From contig JAKQEK010000423.1 in the NCBI GenBank assembly GCA_029558535.1, forward strand, positions 1 to 64,000: a stretch of 64,000 bases of DNA, written 5' to 3'. Made by a program: the position numbers and the translations under genes. Source of the stretch: Bacteroidota bacterium (GTDB lineage Bacteria > Bacteroidota > Bacteroidia > Bacteroidales > ML635J-15). Below are positions 25,981 through 34,008 of this stretch, one piece after another. Under the pieces are notes generated by a model, which saw only the letters and a program-made list of their open reading frames with translations, did not search any database and had not been told where the DNA came from. The first letter of the stretch is position 1. Each line of letters starts with the position of its first letter.

Positions 25981-28410
25981 ATGAAACGAATTTATTTTTT
26001 GATGTTTTTTGTAGTTTTTGCAATTTATGCAAAATCGCAGGTTATCCACGGAAAAGTGGTTGACGAAAATGGTAAAGCTCTTACAGGGGCAAGTGTTTTT
26101 ATTGAAGATTCCTTTTTAGGAACAACTACAGATGTAAACGGTAATTTTTCGATTAAATGTAAAACGAAAGAATGTAAGCTGATTATTTCTTTTGTTGGTT
26201 TTGAAAACTGGACGAGTGAAGTGAAAATGAATTCTGATAACGAAGATTTAGGTAGAATATTATTGAAAACCACCGCCTATATGAGTGATGAGATTGTTGT
26301 TAAAGCCACACGGGCAGGAGATAATTCGCCGGTTACTTTTGATGTCGTAGATGCTGATGAGCTTAATAAACGTGATGCAGTTCATGATTTGCCTTATATG
26401 CTTGAGCTGACACCCTCATTTGTGGCTACATCCGAAGCAGGAACAGGAATCGGTTATACCAATTTCCGTATCAGAGGAACTGATCCAACCCGTATCAATG
26501 TTACAGTAAACGGGATGCCTTTGAATGATGCTGAATCACAATCTGTTTTTTGGGTTAATATGCCCGATTTTGCAACTTCGGTAAACAGTATTCAGATAAC
26601 AAGAGGAGTAGGGACATCAACTAACGGAGCAGCAGCTTTTGGTGGTAGTATGAACTTTTTTACAGGTTCTCTTAACGATAAACCTTATGGGGAAGTTTCG
26701 TTGTACGGTGGTAGTTTTAACACTTTTCGCGAAAACATTAGTATTGGAACAGGAATCCTTGACAATGGCTTTTCATTTGACCTGCGTTTATCAAATCTGG
26801 ATAGTGACGGTTATGTAGAGAACTCGTTTTCCGATCATCAGTCAGTTATGATGACAGGAGCCTGGAGAGGTAAAAACAGCTTTTTACGTTTTAATCTCAT
26901 TCATGGTCGCGAAAGAACAGGGATAAGCTGGTGGGGATGTCCGCAGGAAATGCTCGAAACAAACAGAACCTATAATCCTGCTGGAGAATATTTTGATGAA
27001 AACGGAGTAAGACAGTACTACAAAGACCAGACTGACAATTATATTCAGACTCATTATCAATTACTTTACTCTGTCAACTTATCTCATAATATTGATTTGA
27101 CTACCGGTATTCATTATACGCGTGGAGATGGTTATTACGAACAGTACAAAGAAGACAGTTATTTGCCGGATTATTCCTTTCCGTTTGTGTTATTGGGAGA
27201 CTCAAGTTTTACAACCAGTGATATAATCCAGAGAAAAATGATGGCAAATGATTTCTACGGCGGAACAATGTCTGTAAATTATTCGGATACTAAACTGGAT
27301 ATTAGCGTTGGAGGGGCATGGAATCTATATGATGGTAATCATTTTGGAAATATTATATGGATGAGTATTCCCGGATATATTGAAAAAGACTTCGAATGGT
27401 ATCGTAATACTGGGCTTAAAGATGAATTTAATATTTTCGGTAAAGTCAATTATGAAGTCTTGTCAGGATTGCATGTGTTCGGTGATTTACAATACAGAAA
27501 TATTATTTATTTCATGAATGGAATAGATTATGACCTTGATACGGAAGGAAATCAAAGAGTTTTGGATCAAAACCATTCTTTTTCGTTTTTAAATCCTAAA
27601 GCAGGATTATATTATAACATAAATGAAAATATGAAAACTTATGTTTCATTTGCTACATCACATCGCGAGCCTACACGTACCAATTTCAAAGATGCTGCAG
27701 GAGACACGAAAAAAACTCCAGAATATGAAACACTTTATGATTACGAACTTGGATATACATATCAGATTCAGAAATTCGCTATGTCTGCAAATGTATATTA
27801 TATGGGTTATATCAATCAGCTTGTTCCTACAGGCGAAAAGTCAAGTGTCGGTTATGATATTATGACCAATGTTCCGGAATCTTACCGAGCAGGGATAGAA
27901 ATTTCGGCAGGTGTTAAACCTATAAGTAAACTAAGTTTGGATGCTAATGTGACGTTAAGCCAAAACAAAATTAAAAATTTCACATCCTGGGCTTATGCTT
28001 ATGATGAAGACTGGAACGAAACTTATGAAGCCTATGAACTTGGAGAAACCGACATTGCTTATTCGCCGGGTATCATTTCATCAGGAATAGTCAGCTATAA
28101 GCCTTTTTCGGGTTTTAATATCAGCTGGATAGCAAAATATGTAGGTGAGCAGTATTTTGATAATACTTCTTCGCAAGACAGAAAACTGGATGCATACTTT
28201 TTGAATAATCTACAACTTGATTATAGTTTTGAAACCAAATTTGTTCGTGAAATAGAATTAAAATTCGTCATTAATAATATTTTCAACCTCGAATACTCGA
28301 ATAATGCTTACGGCGGTATCTGGTACGAGCAAGGAAACGAAATGACCTGGGCTTATTATTATCCGCAGGCAGGGATAAACTTTATGGGTGGACTTACTTT
28401 GAGATTTTAA
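25981..28410 (+). CDS. TonB-dependent outer-membrane receptor, predicted thiamine/TPP transporter
   Basis: 809 residues. Signal peptide (cleavage near AKSQV), then a CarboxypepD_reg-like domain (about 21-97, VIHGKVVDENGKALTGASVFI), a plug domain (about 110-225, with FRIRGTDPTRINVTVNGMP), and a 22-strand-type barrel ending in GGLTLRF with the terminal Phe used by the Bam machinery. It moves a ligand across the outer membrane using TonB energy. The upstream TPP riboswitch gives the ligand class: thiamine, its phosphates or a precursor. Riboswitch-controlled receptors of this kind are known in Bacteroides. No SusD-like partner gene follows. Confidence 0.92.
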   Translation: MKRIYFLMFFVVFAIYAKSQVIHGKVVDENGKALTGASVFIEDSFLGTTTDVNGNFSIKCKTKECKLIISFVGFENWTSEVKMNSDNEDLGRILLKTTAYMSDEIVVKATRAGDNSPVTFDVVDADELNKRDAVHDLPYMLELTPSFVATSEAGTGIGYTNFRIRGTDPTRINVTVNGMPLNDAESQSVFWVNMPDFATSVNSIQITRGVGTSTNGAAAFGGSMNFFTGSLNDKPYGEVSLYGGSFNTFRENISIGTGILDNGFSFDLRLSNLDSDGYVENSFSDHQSVMMTGAWRGKNSFLRFNLIHGRERTGISWWGCPQEMLETNRTYNPAGEYFDENGVRQYYKDQTDNYIQTHYQLLYSVNLSHNIDLTTGIHYTRGDGYYEQYKEDSYLPDYSFPFVLLGDSSFTTSDIIQRKMMANDFYGGTMSVNYSDTKLDISVGGAWNLYDGNHFGNIIWMSIPGYIEKDFEWYRNTGLKDEFNIFGKVNYEVLSGLHVFGDLQYRNIIYFMNGIDYDLDTEGNQRVLDQNHSFSFLNPKAGLYYNINENMKTYVSFATSHREPTRTNFKDAAGDTKKTPEYETLYDYELGYTYQIQKFAMSANVYYMGYINQLVPTGEKSSVGYDIMTNVPESYRAGIEISAGVKPISKLSLDANVTLSQNKIKNFTSWAYAYDEDWNETYEAYELGETDIAYSPGIISSGIVSYKPFSGFNISWIAKYVGEQYFDNTSSQDRKLDAYFLNNLQLDYSFETKFVREIELKFVINNIFNLEYSNNAYGGIWYEQGNEMTWAYYYPQAGINFMGGLTLRF

Positions 28411-28445
28411 TATAATTACTGTTGATGAGGGTGTTTTTGGCGTGT

Positions 28446-28472
28446 GTCTTTGCTGCGAAGCAAAGCAAAGAC
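28446..28472 (+). terminator. Hairpin downstream of the receptor gene
   Basis: GTCTTTGC/GCAAAGAC with an 11-nt loop; an alternative inner stem TTTGCT/AGCAAA also fits. No immediate T-run follows, so terminator function is only possible. Confidence 0.4.
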
Positions 28473-28562
28473 CATGACAAAAACATTTTTTGCTGAAAAT
28501 TGTTAGACTTAAGTTGTTCTAAATTATTTAGTGAATTAGTACATCAATGGCAGAATATTTGG

Positions 28563-28570
28563 TAGGTTTG
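28563..28570 (+). promoter_or_regulatory. -7 box (TAGGTTTG)
   Basis: Exact TAnnTTTG, 27 nt before the ATG at 28598. Confidence 0.45.
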
Positions 28571-28597
28571 AGTTTTTAAACTAAAATTATTTTTATT

Positions 28598-29728
28598 ATG
28601 AAAAATTTCTTATTGTTATTTGTTTTCAGTTTAGTGGTTACTATTGCTTTTGCTCAAAATCCTGTAACAAAAGGGGGCTGGAAATTGACGGATTATTCTT
28701 TTGTTGATGGAACTAAAACCGTTGACAGGGTTTTAGCAGGAACTAGCGATTATATGGAAGACGTCACAAAATTTGAAGGTAGTAAGGGAGATATAGTAAT
28801 TTATTACAACAGGTATGATAAAAGTTCTCGTAAACATTTGGCAGGGGTTAATTATAGTGTGAAATGGACAGAACCTCAATCAGTGCTTTTTCCCGGAGAT
28901 AATATAAAAATGACTTACAGTCTTAAGACAATCACAAACCTAACATGGAAGCCTGAACAGCAATCAGCAAAATTTAATCAGGGAATATATGGTATTAATC
29001 TTAAAAATTCTAACGGTGAAGAATTTTTTTCAAAAGATTTCAGCTCCGAAATCATTTCTGCCAAACCTGTAGAAAAAGGTTACAAGTTAAATGAAGAAAA
29101 GACACTTACAGTTTCTATGGGAGGAGGTTTTAAAGCAGTTTATACTTACAAGTGGGATCCGGAACTGGTAAAAACAGATGTCAAGGAAGAGCAAAAAGAT
29201 AATATACCTGTAACAGAAGGTAAAACCGGCTGGTATTTTACTAGGTGGGAATATATTGTAAGTTCTGCTGATGGTTCAAAAACAGGACATTTTGCAAATG
29301 GTGATACATATTCTGATGTTAGTGTAGGAATCGGTGATAAAAATAATTTTACAACAACTCTAACTCGTATTGATAAAAACGGTAAAACTATTGCCTCGGG
29401 AAAGGCGGTCACTACATGGACAGATCCTCCAAAGTATTTTTCGGATACAGAGCTTCCTTCAATTACTGTAAAACGTACAGTAGAATCTTCATGGGGAATA
29501 AGTCAATTCTCAATATCTTTTGATATGGCAGAGATTAATCCGGGTGGAGGCACTGCCGGTAAAATAAATTTTGCTACCCCTGATGCAAAAACTCATTTAC
29601 AAGAATTTGACGGTACAATGAAAGCTCCTAAAATTATAAAAGGAAATAAACACGGAGATCAAAGAGCTATCATTTTCCATTTTAACGGGTATGGATTCAA
29701 GTATTATTATGAGTGGAGAGTGTATTAG
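28598..29728 (+). CDS. Secreted protein of unknown function
   Basis: 376 residues. Signal peptide with cleavage after IAFAQ. The rest is soluble and beta-rich, with two related halves: each has a segment like GGWKLTDYSFVDGTK or TGWYFTRWEYIVSSADGSK about 200 residues apart, followed by Trp-Thr-(Glu/Asp)-Pro (KWTEPQ, TWTDPP). This suggests an internal duplication. No family or catalytic motif is recognised. There is no sorting domain, so it is probably periplasmic. Confidence 0.75.
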   Translation: MKNFLLLFVFSLVVTIAFAQNPVTKGGWKLTDYSFVDGTKTVDRVLAGTSDYMEDVTKFEGSKGDIVIYYNRYDKSSRKHLAGVNYSVKWTEPQSVLFPGDNIKMTYSLKTITNLTWKPEQQSAKFNQGIYGINLKNSNGEEFFSKDFSSEIISAKPVEKGYKLNEEKTLTVSMGGGFKAVYTYKWDPELVKTDVKEEQKDNIPVTEGKTGWYFTRWEYIVSSADGSKTGHFANGDTYSDVSVGIGDKNNFTTTLTRIDKNGKTIASGKAVTTWTDPPKYFSDTELPSITVKRTVESSWGISQFSISFDMAEINPGGGTAGKINFATPDAKTHLQEFDGTMKAPKIIKGNKHGDQRAIIFHFNGYGFKYYYEWRVY

Positions 29729-29861
29729 GGCTTCCTTTATATTATTTATATCATTCAAAATAGAATTGTTTGAATCATTTTAATTTAAAATGGATTATTA
29801 ACTAATTTCCCGAGCGTAGTTTTCTTACTTAATATCTTACATTTCTTATAAAAAAGATTCG

Positions 29862-29869
29862 TAACTTTG
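29862..29869 (+). promoter_or_regulatory. -7 box (TAACTTTG) of the radical SAM gene
   Basis: Exact TAnnTTTG, 18 nt before the ATG at 29888. Confidence 0.55.
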
Positions 29870-29887
29870 ACAGGTTAAGAAATTAAT

Positions 29888-30892
29888 ATGAATTATTATA
29901 AAATTCTTAAAATAAATAGGATAGTAAAAAGCGAAAGACTTAAAATTTTGGGAGTCGGGATTTTATTTTTACTTAAAAAGCGTTATTTAAATGTTTTTTT
30001 TGATCCGGTTATGTCTTGCAATTTCAGGTGTATGATGTGCTATTTTAGCGACCCTGATTATAAAGCCGATAAAACTAAATTAGATCAAAATTCTATTCCC
30101 ATTCTGTCAAAAAATTTCTTTAAATATGCTTTGAAACTTCAAATTGGTTGTGGTGCCGAGCCAAGTCTATATTTACATAATGAGGAAATTATTCGTCAGG
30201 CTAAATTGTACAATATCCCACATATCTCTTTCACCACAAATGCGTCATTATTGGATTATAATAAAATCAAATCTTTGGTCGAATCTGGTTTGAATGAATT
30301 AATTGTTTCTATGCATGGAACAACTAAAGAAGTATATGAAACTATGATGCCGGGTGCAAAAATTGAAAAATTATACGAAGTTCTGGAAGCAGTGAAGTTG
30401 TTAAAACAAGAGTTCCCGAAGTTTAAACTTCGTATTAATTATACTGTAAATCCTGATAACATTTCAGACCTTTCGCATTTCGGTGATTATCTGAAAAAAT
30501 ACGCAATAGATGTACTTCAAATCAGACCTATCCGAAAAATAGGTAATTCTGCTTATTCTGATTTTGATTTAAAACGAAAACAGGAACTATATACCGAAAT
30601 TGTTAAAAATTTGGAAGTTAGGTGCAAGGAATGTAATGTTGTCAGTCTGATAACAAAAGAAATTCCTGATGAAATTTTATATCGTAAAACACTTGATGTT
30701 GCAGAATATACTTATTGTTATATATCACCAATACATTACGGCAGTAGGGATTTTGATTCGGACAAAACGACTTATCGCAAATTTCTAAAGAAATCCGGTT
30801 TTTACAAACGTATTCTAAAGGATGTGTTCATCACTCGTAGTAGAAAATATCAGGCTGATGTGAATTTTGGTAATTATGATGTGAATATGTAG
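29888..30892 (+). CDS. Radical SAM protein
   Basis: 334 residues. The iron-sulfur motif is CNFRCMMC (about 43-50), in the CxxxCxxC form, preceded by FDPVMS. The AdoMet-binding GCGAEPSLYLH and the barrel strands SFTTNASLLDYNKI follow. A few further Cys (CKEC, YCYIS) occur in the last third but do not form a clear SPASM domain. The reaction is unknown; class membership is firm. It stands alone between a secreted unknown and the kor operon, with which it converges. Confidence 0.88.
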   Translation: MNYYKILKINRIVKSERLKILGVGILFLLKKRYLNVFFDPVMSCNFRCMMCYFSDPDYKADKTKLDQNSIPILSKNFFKYALKLQIGCGAEPSLYLHNEEIIRQAKLYNIPHISFTTNASLLDYNKIKSLVESGLNELIVSMHGTTKEVYETMMPGAKIEKLYEVLEAVKLLKQEFPKFKLRINYTVNPDNISDLSHFGDYLKKYAIDVLQIRPIRKIGNSAYSDFDLKRKQELYTEIVKNLEVRCKECNVVSLITKEIPDEILYRKTLDVAEYTYCYISPIHYGSRDFDSDKTTYRKFLKKSGFYKRILKDVFITRSRKYQADVNFGNYDVNM

Positions 30893-30913
30893 TTGATTCT
30901 GTCTTTTCTGTAG

Positions 30914-30945
30914 CACAAAAAAAGCCAACTAAAATAGCTGGCTTT
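30914..30945 (-). terminator. Terminator of the kor operon (possibly bidirectional)
   Basis: Stem AAAGCCAACT (30921-30930) with AGCTGGCTTT (30936-30945), one G-T pair, 5-nt loop. On the minus strand it is followed by seven T. It lies between convergent transcripts. Confidence 0.8.
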
Positions 30946-30965
30946 AAAATATGTAATTTTTGTTC

Positions 30966-31508
30966 TTAAACTTGTTGAACTTCTTTCATACCAATCTCAA
31001 TTGCTTGTTCGTTCATCGGAATTAAATGATGATTTCTTGCAGGAATTGATTTCTTAAGTCCTTTAATGACGTTTTCCATTTTAACAATGGGTTTAATTTT
31101 TAGATACGAACCTAAAACCATCATGTTAAATACTTTTACAGCACCCATTTCAGTTGCTTTTTGTGTAGCAGCAACTTTGTAAATGGAAATGTCTTTACGT
31201 TCCGGATGACGAGTGATTCCATTCGGATCATACAATAATGTTCCGCCCGGTTTTACCATACATTCAAATTTATCCAATGATTGTTGATTTAGGATAATTG
31301 CAGTATCATATTTTGTTAAAATCGGAGAACTGATTCTTTCGTCACTGATTATAACGGTAACATTTGATGTTCCGCCACGCATTTCCGGTCCGTATGACGG
31401 CATCCAGGAAACTTCCTGACCTTGCATAAGTCCTGAATAAGCAAGTATTTTTCCCATCGAAAGTACTCCTTGTCCGCCAAATCCGGCTATGATTATTTCT
31501 TCAGTCAT
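30966..31508 (-). CDS. korC: 2-oxoacid:ferredoxin oxidoreductase, gamma subunit
   Basis: 180 residues, the usual size of the separate gamma chain. The N-terminal GFGGQGVLSMGKILA is the family signature, followed by MPSYGPEMRGGTSNVTV. It is the last gene of a four-gene operon (ferredoxin, alpha, beta, gamma) with gaps of 3-26 bp. It forms part of the interface for CoA and TPP chemistry in the heteromeric enzyme. Confidence 0.92.
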   Translation of the reverse strand: MTEEIIIAGFGGQGVLSMGKILAYSGLMQGQEVSWMPSYGPEMRGGTSNVTVIISDERISSPILTKYDTAIILNQQSLDKFECMVKPGGTLLYDPNGITRHPERKDISIYKVAATQKATEMGAVKVFNMMVLGSYLKIKPIVKMENVIKGLKKSIPARNHHLIPMNEQAIEIGMKEVQQV

Positions 31509-31522
31509 AATTCTTAATTTTA

Positions 31523-32311
31523 TTATTTAGTAACTAATTGACCATCCACTTTAATATCGCCTAAAGGATAGAATGGGAACATATTTTCAACCATCCATTC
31601 GTTTGCTTTTACAGGAGGTAATTTCCATCCCGAATTACAGTTCGAAACTATTTCAACAAACGAGACTCCTCTTTTAAGCTTTTGATTTTCAAATGCCTGA
31701 CGAATTGCTTTTTTAGCTTTTCTTACATTTGCAGGACTATGAACGCTTTGACGTGTTACATAATAAGTCCCTGCTAAATGAGAAACCAATTCAGTCATTT
31801 TAAGCGGATTTCCCATCATTTCAATATCTCTACCGTAAGGACATGTTGAAGCAGGCATACCCTTTAGTGTTGTTGGTGCCATTTGACCTCCTGTCATGCC
31901 GTAAATACCATTATTAACGAAAATAATAGTAATGTTCTCTCCACGGTTACAAGCATGAATAGTTTCAGCAGTACCAATAGCAGCAAGGTCGCCATCTCCC
32001 TGATATGTGAAAACAAATTTTTCTGGCATCAATCTTTTTATTGCTGTTGCTAATGCAGGTGCTCTACCGTGTGCAGCTTGTTGCATATCCAAATCTAAAA
32101 AATTGTACATCAAAACCGAACAACCAACAGGACATACTCCTACTGTCTCGCTTTGTATATCCATTTCTTCGATAACTTCTGCAATTAATCTGTGGGCAGT
32201 TCCATGACCGCAACCCGGACAATAACTCATAGTGTTATTGGTCAAAACCTTACTTTTCTTGTAAACAAGGTTTTCTTCTTTTATAATATCTTTTATTGTG
32301 ATTTCAGCCAT
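31523..32311 (-). CDS. korB: 2-oxoacid:ferredoxin oxidoreductase, beta (TPP-binding) subunit
   Basis: 262 residues. YCPGCGHGTAHRLIAE is near the N-terminus and the TPP motif begins GDGDLAAIG and ends about 30 residues later in VNNGIYGMTGG. It binds thiamine pyrophosphate-Mg and an Fe-S cluster and performs the oxidative decarboxylation with electrons going to ferredoxin. 2-oxoglutarate or branched-chain 2-oxoacids are likely substrates; the sequence seen here does not separate Kor from Vor. Confidence 0.92.
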   Translation of the reverse strand: MAEITIKDIIKEENLVYKKSKVLTNNTMSYCPGCGHGTAHRLIAEVIEEMDIQSETVGVCPVGCSVLMYNFLDLDMQQAAHGRAPALATAIKRLMPEKFVFTYQGDGDLAAIGTAETIHACNRGENITIIFVNNGIYGMTGGQMAPTTLKGMPASTCPYGRDIEMMGNPLKMTELVSHLAGTYYVTRQSVHSPANVRKAKKAIRQAFENQKLKRGVSFVEIVSNCNSGWKLPPVKANEWMVENMFPFYPLGDIKVDGQLVTK

Positions 32312-32314
32312 GAT

Positions 32315-33400
32315 TTAACCTCCTATTATTTTTTGTTCCAATGCATTAACAATTTCTTCAGGTGACGGTATAACTCCACCAACACGACCATAATGTTCTA
32401 CAGGTTTCTTAAACTGAACAGCCAATCTAACGTCTTCAACCATTTGACCGGTACTCATTTCAACCGTTAGAAATCCTTTTACTCTGTCTGCTAAATCAAA
32501 AAGAACCTTTGACGGGAATGGGAATAATGTAATTGGACGAACAATACCTGTTTTGATACCTTTTGCTCTCAATAAATCCATTGCTTTCATACTTAATCTG
32601 GCAGATGAACCGTAAGCAACAATGATATATTCAGCATCATCACAATTTATAAGTTCGTATTTTACTTCTTTTTCCTTTATCTCATCATATTTCTTAACAA
32701 GTTTGAGATTGAACGCTTCTTGTCTTGATGCAACGAGGTCAAGTGATGTTATTATATTGCGTTCTCTTGTTGTAGGTTTTCCTGTTGTACCCCATGGACA
32801 CTGTTTAATAACCTCTTCCATAGTTCTTCTAACTTTTTGAGGTCCTATTTCAACTTTTTCCATCATCTGTCCAATAATTCCATCTGCCAAAATCATAACA
32901 GGATTTCTGTACTTAAAAGCTAAATCAAAGCCAATTTCAACAAAATCATACATTTCCTGAACTGATGCAGGAGCAAGTACAACTAGTCTGTAATCACCAT
33001 GACCTCCGCCTTTAGTTGACTGAAAATAGTCTGATTGAGCCGGCTGAATTGTTCCTAAACCCGGTCCTCCACGTACACAGTTCATTATCAAACATGGCAA
33101 TTCAGCACCGGCTATATATGATATTCCTTCTTGTTTCAAACTTATCCCCGGACTTGATGAAGATGTCATAGCCATTTTCCCACATGCTGCTGCACCATAA
33201 ATCATATTTATTGCTGCAACTTCGCTTTCGGCTTGTAATACCACCATTCCTGTTCTCTTATGGGGCTCTTGTGCCATCAAATATTCAATTACTTCCGATT
33301 GCGGTGTAATAGGATATCCGAAATATGCGTCTGCCCCGGAGCGTATAGCAGCTTCTGCTACAGCTTCATTTCCTTTCATTAACCTTAGTTCTTTTTCCAT
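32315..33400 (-). CDS. korA: 2-oxoacid:ferredoxin oxidoreductase, alpha subunit (KorA/VorB type)
   Basis: 361 residues. The N-terminal pyrimidine-binding domain has GNEAVAEAAIRSGADAYFGY and PITPQSEVIEYL; SSSSPGISLKQEGISY follows; the C-terminal domain carries AYGSSARLSMKAMD. The length and start (MKGNEAVAEAA) fit the alpha chain annotated as KorA or VorB in related anaerobes. It makes acyl-CoA from the 2-oxoacid and CoA, or runs in reverse for carbon fixation from succinyl-CoA. Confidence 0.9.
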   Translation of the reverse strand: MEKELRLMKGNEAVAEAAIRSGADAYFGYPITPQSEVIEYLMAQEPHKRTGMVVLQAESEVAAINMIYGAAACGKMAMTSSSSPGISLKQEGISYIAGAELPCLIMNCVRGGPGLGTIQPAQSDYFQSTKGGGHGDYRLVVLAPASVQEMYDFVEIGFDLAFKYRNPVMILADGIIGQMMEKVEIGPQKVRRTMEEVIKQCPWGTTGKPTTRERNIITSLDLVASRQEAFNLKLVKKYDEIKEKEVKYELINCDDAEYIIVAYGSSARLSMKAMDLLRAKGIKTGIVRPITLFPFPSKVLFDLADRVKGFLTVEMSTGQMVEDVRLAVQFKKPVEHYGRVGGVIPSPEEIVNALEQKIIGG

Positions 33401-33426
33401 TTTGTCTAAAATTTTTAATGATTAAA

Positions 33427-33654
33427 TCAGGCCACCTTTACCTTATAAACGGATATAACTCCGTCAGGACAAACAATAGCACAATTTGCACAACCTATAC
33501 AAGCTTCAGGATTTTTCATATAACAATAGTTATAACCTTTGCCGTTTACCTCTTTTGCTAAGTCAAGTACGTCTTGAGGACATGCCGGAATACATACTCC
33601 ACAACCTTTACAACCCTCAACATCTACTACTATAGCACCTCTGATTTTTGCCAT
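33427..33654 (-). CDS. korD: 2x[4Fe-4S] ferredoxin subunit of the 2-oxoacid oxidoreductase
   Basis: 75 residues with two clusters: CKGCGVCIPACP (about 14-25) and CIGCANCAIVCP (about 52-63), each CxxCxxCxxxCP. It is the delta subunit taking electrons from the TPP/Fe-S core. It is the first gene of the operon, with a -7 box 36 nt upstream. Confidence 0.92.
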   Translation of the reverse strand: MAKIRGAIVVDVEGCKGCGVCIPACPQDVLDLAKEVNGKGYNYCYMKNPEACIGCANCAIVCPDGVISVYKVKVA

Positions 33655-33690
33655 AATTATCTTTTATTATTAATTTTTATTTTGTCACTT

Positions 33691-33698
33691 CAAAAGTA
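33691..33698 (-). promoter_or_regulatory. -7 box (TACTTTTG) of the kor operon
   Basis: The minus strand reads TACTTTTG, matching TAnnTTTG, 36 nt upstream of the korD ATG. Confidence 0.55.
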
Positions 33699-33797
33699 AA
33701 AAAAAAAATTAAACTGCAAAATGTTTCTTGGCAGGTTTGCTGTCCAATGTTGAAATAAAAAGTTAAAATAAATAAAAAGTTGTTCGAAAAAGATAAA

Positions 33798-33838
33798 AAG
33801 ATTATATTGTAATCTTAATAGTGATTAAAAAGTAATCA
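33798..33838. promoter_or_regulatory. Paired dyads GATTA-N5-TAATC
   Basis: Two copies: AAGATTA tattg TAATCTT (33798-33816) and TGATTA aaaag TAATCA (33822-33838). Centres are 23 bp apart, about two helical turns. Candidate operator in the gap between the divergent korD and DnaE-like genes (33655-34008). Confidence 0.5.
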
Positions 33839-33844
33839 ATAGGT

Positions 33845-34002
33845 AAGTGCCTAAAGTGCCTAGAGTGCCTAAAGTGCCAAAAGTTGAAAGTGGAATTTTA
33901 TTATTAATTTAAAAGAAGTGCAATGTTGAAACAAAAGATAGATATTACCGGCAACCCCAAATACTCTAGACACTCTAGGCACTTTAGACACTTCAAGTAC
34001 TT
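33845..34002. repeat. Inverted pair of nonamer tandem-repeat tracts
   Basis: Left tract: (A/G)AGTGCCTA four times (33845-33880, last unit AAGTGCCAA). Right tract: TAGACACTC, TAGGCACTT, TAGACACTT, CAAGTACTT (33967-34002), the reverse complement type. Three consecutive units pair at 25 of 27 positions across an 86-nt loop. The right tract ends 6 bp before the start codon at 34009. The rest of this 354-bp gap shows only the paired dyads and the kor box. Confidence 0.75.
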
Positions 34003-34008
34003 CCCCCC

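Noticed and set aside
33845-34002. CRISPR array
   Set aside because: Repeat units are 9 bp with no spacers and occur in inverted orientation; no cas genes in the window.
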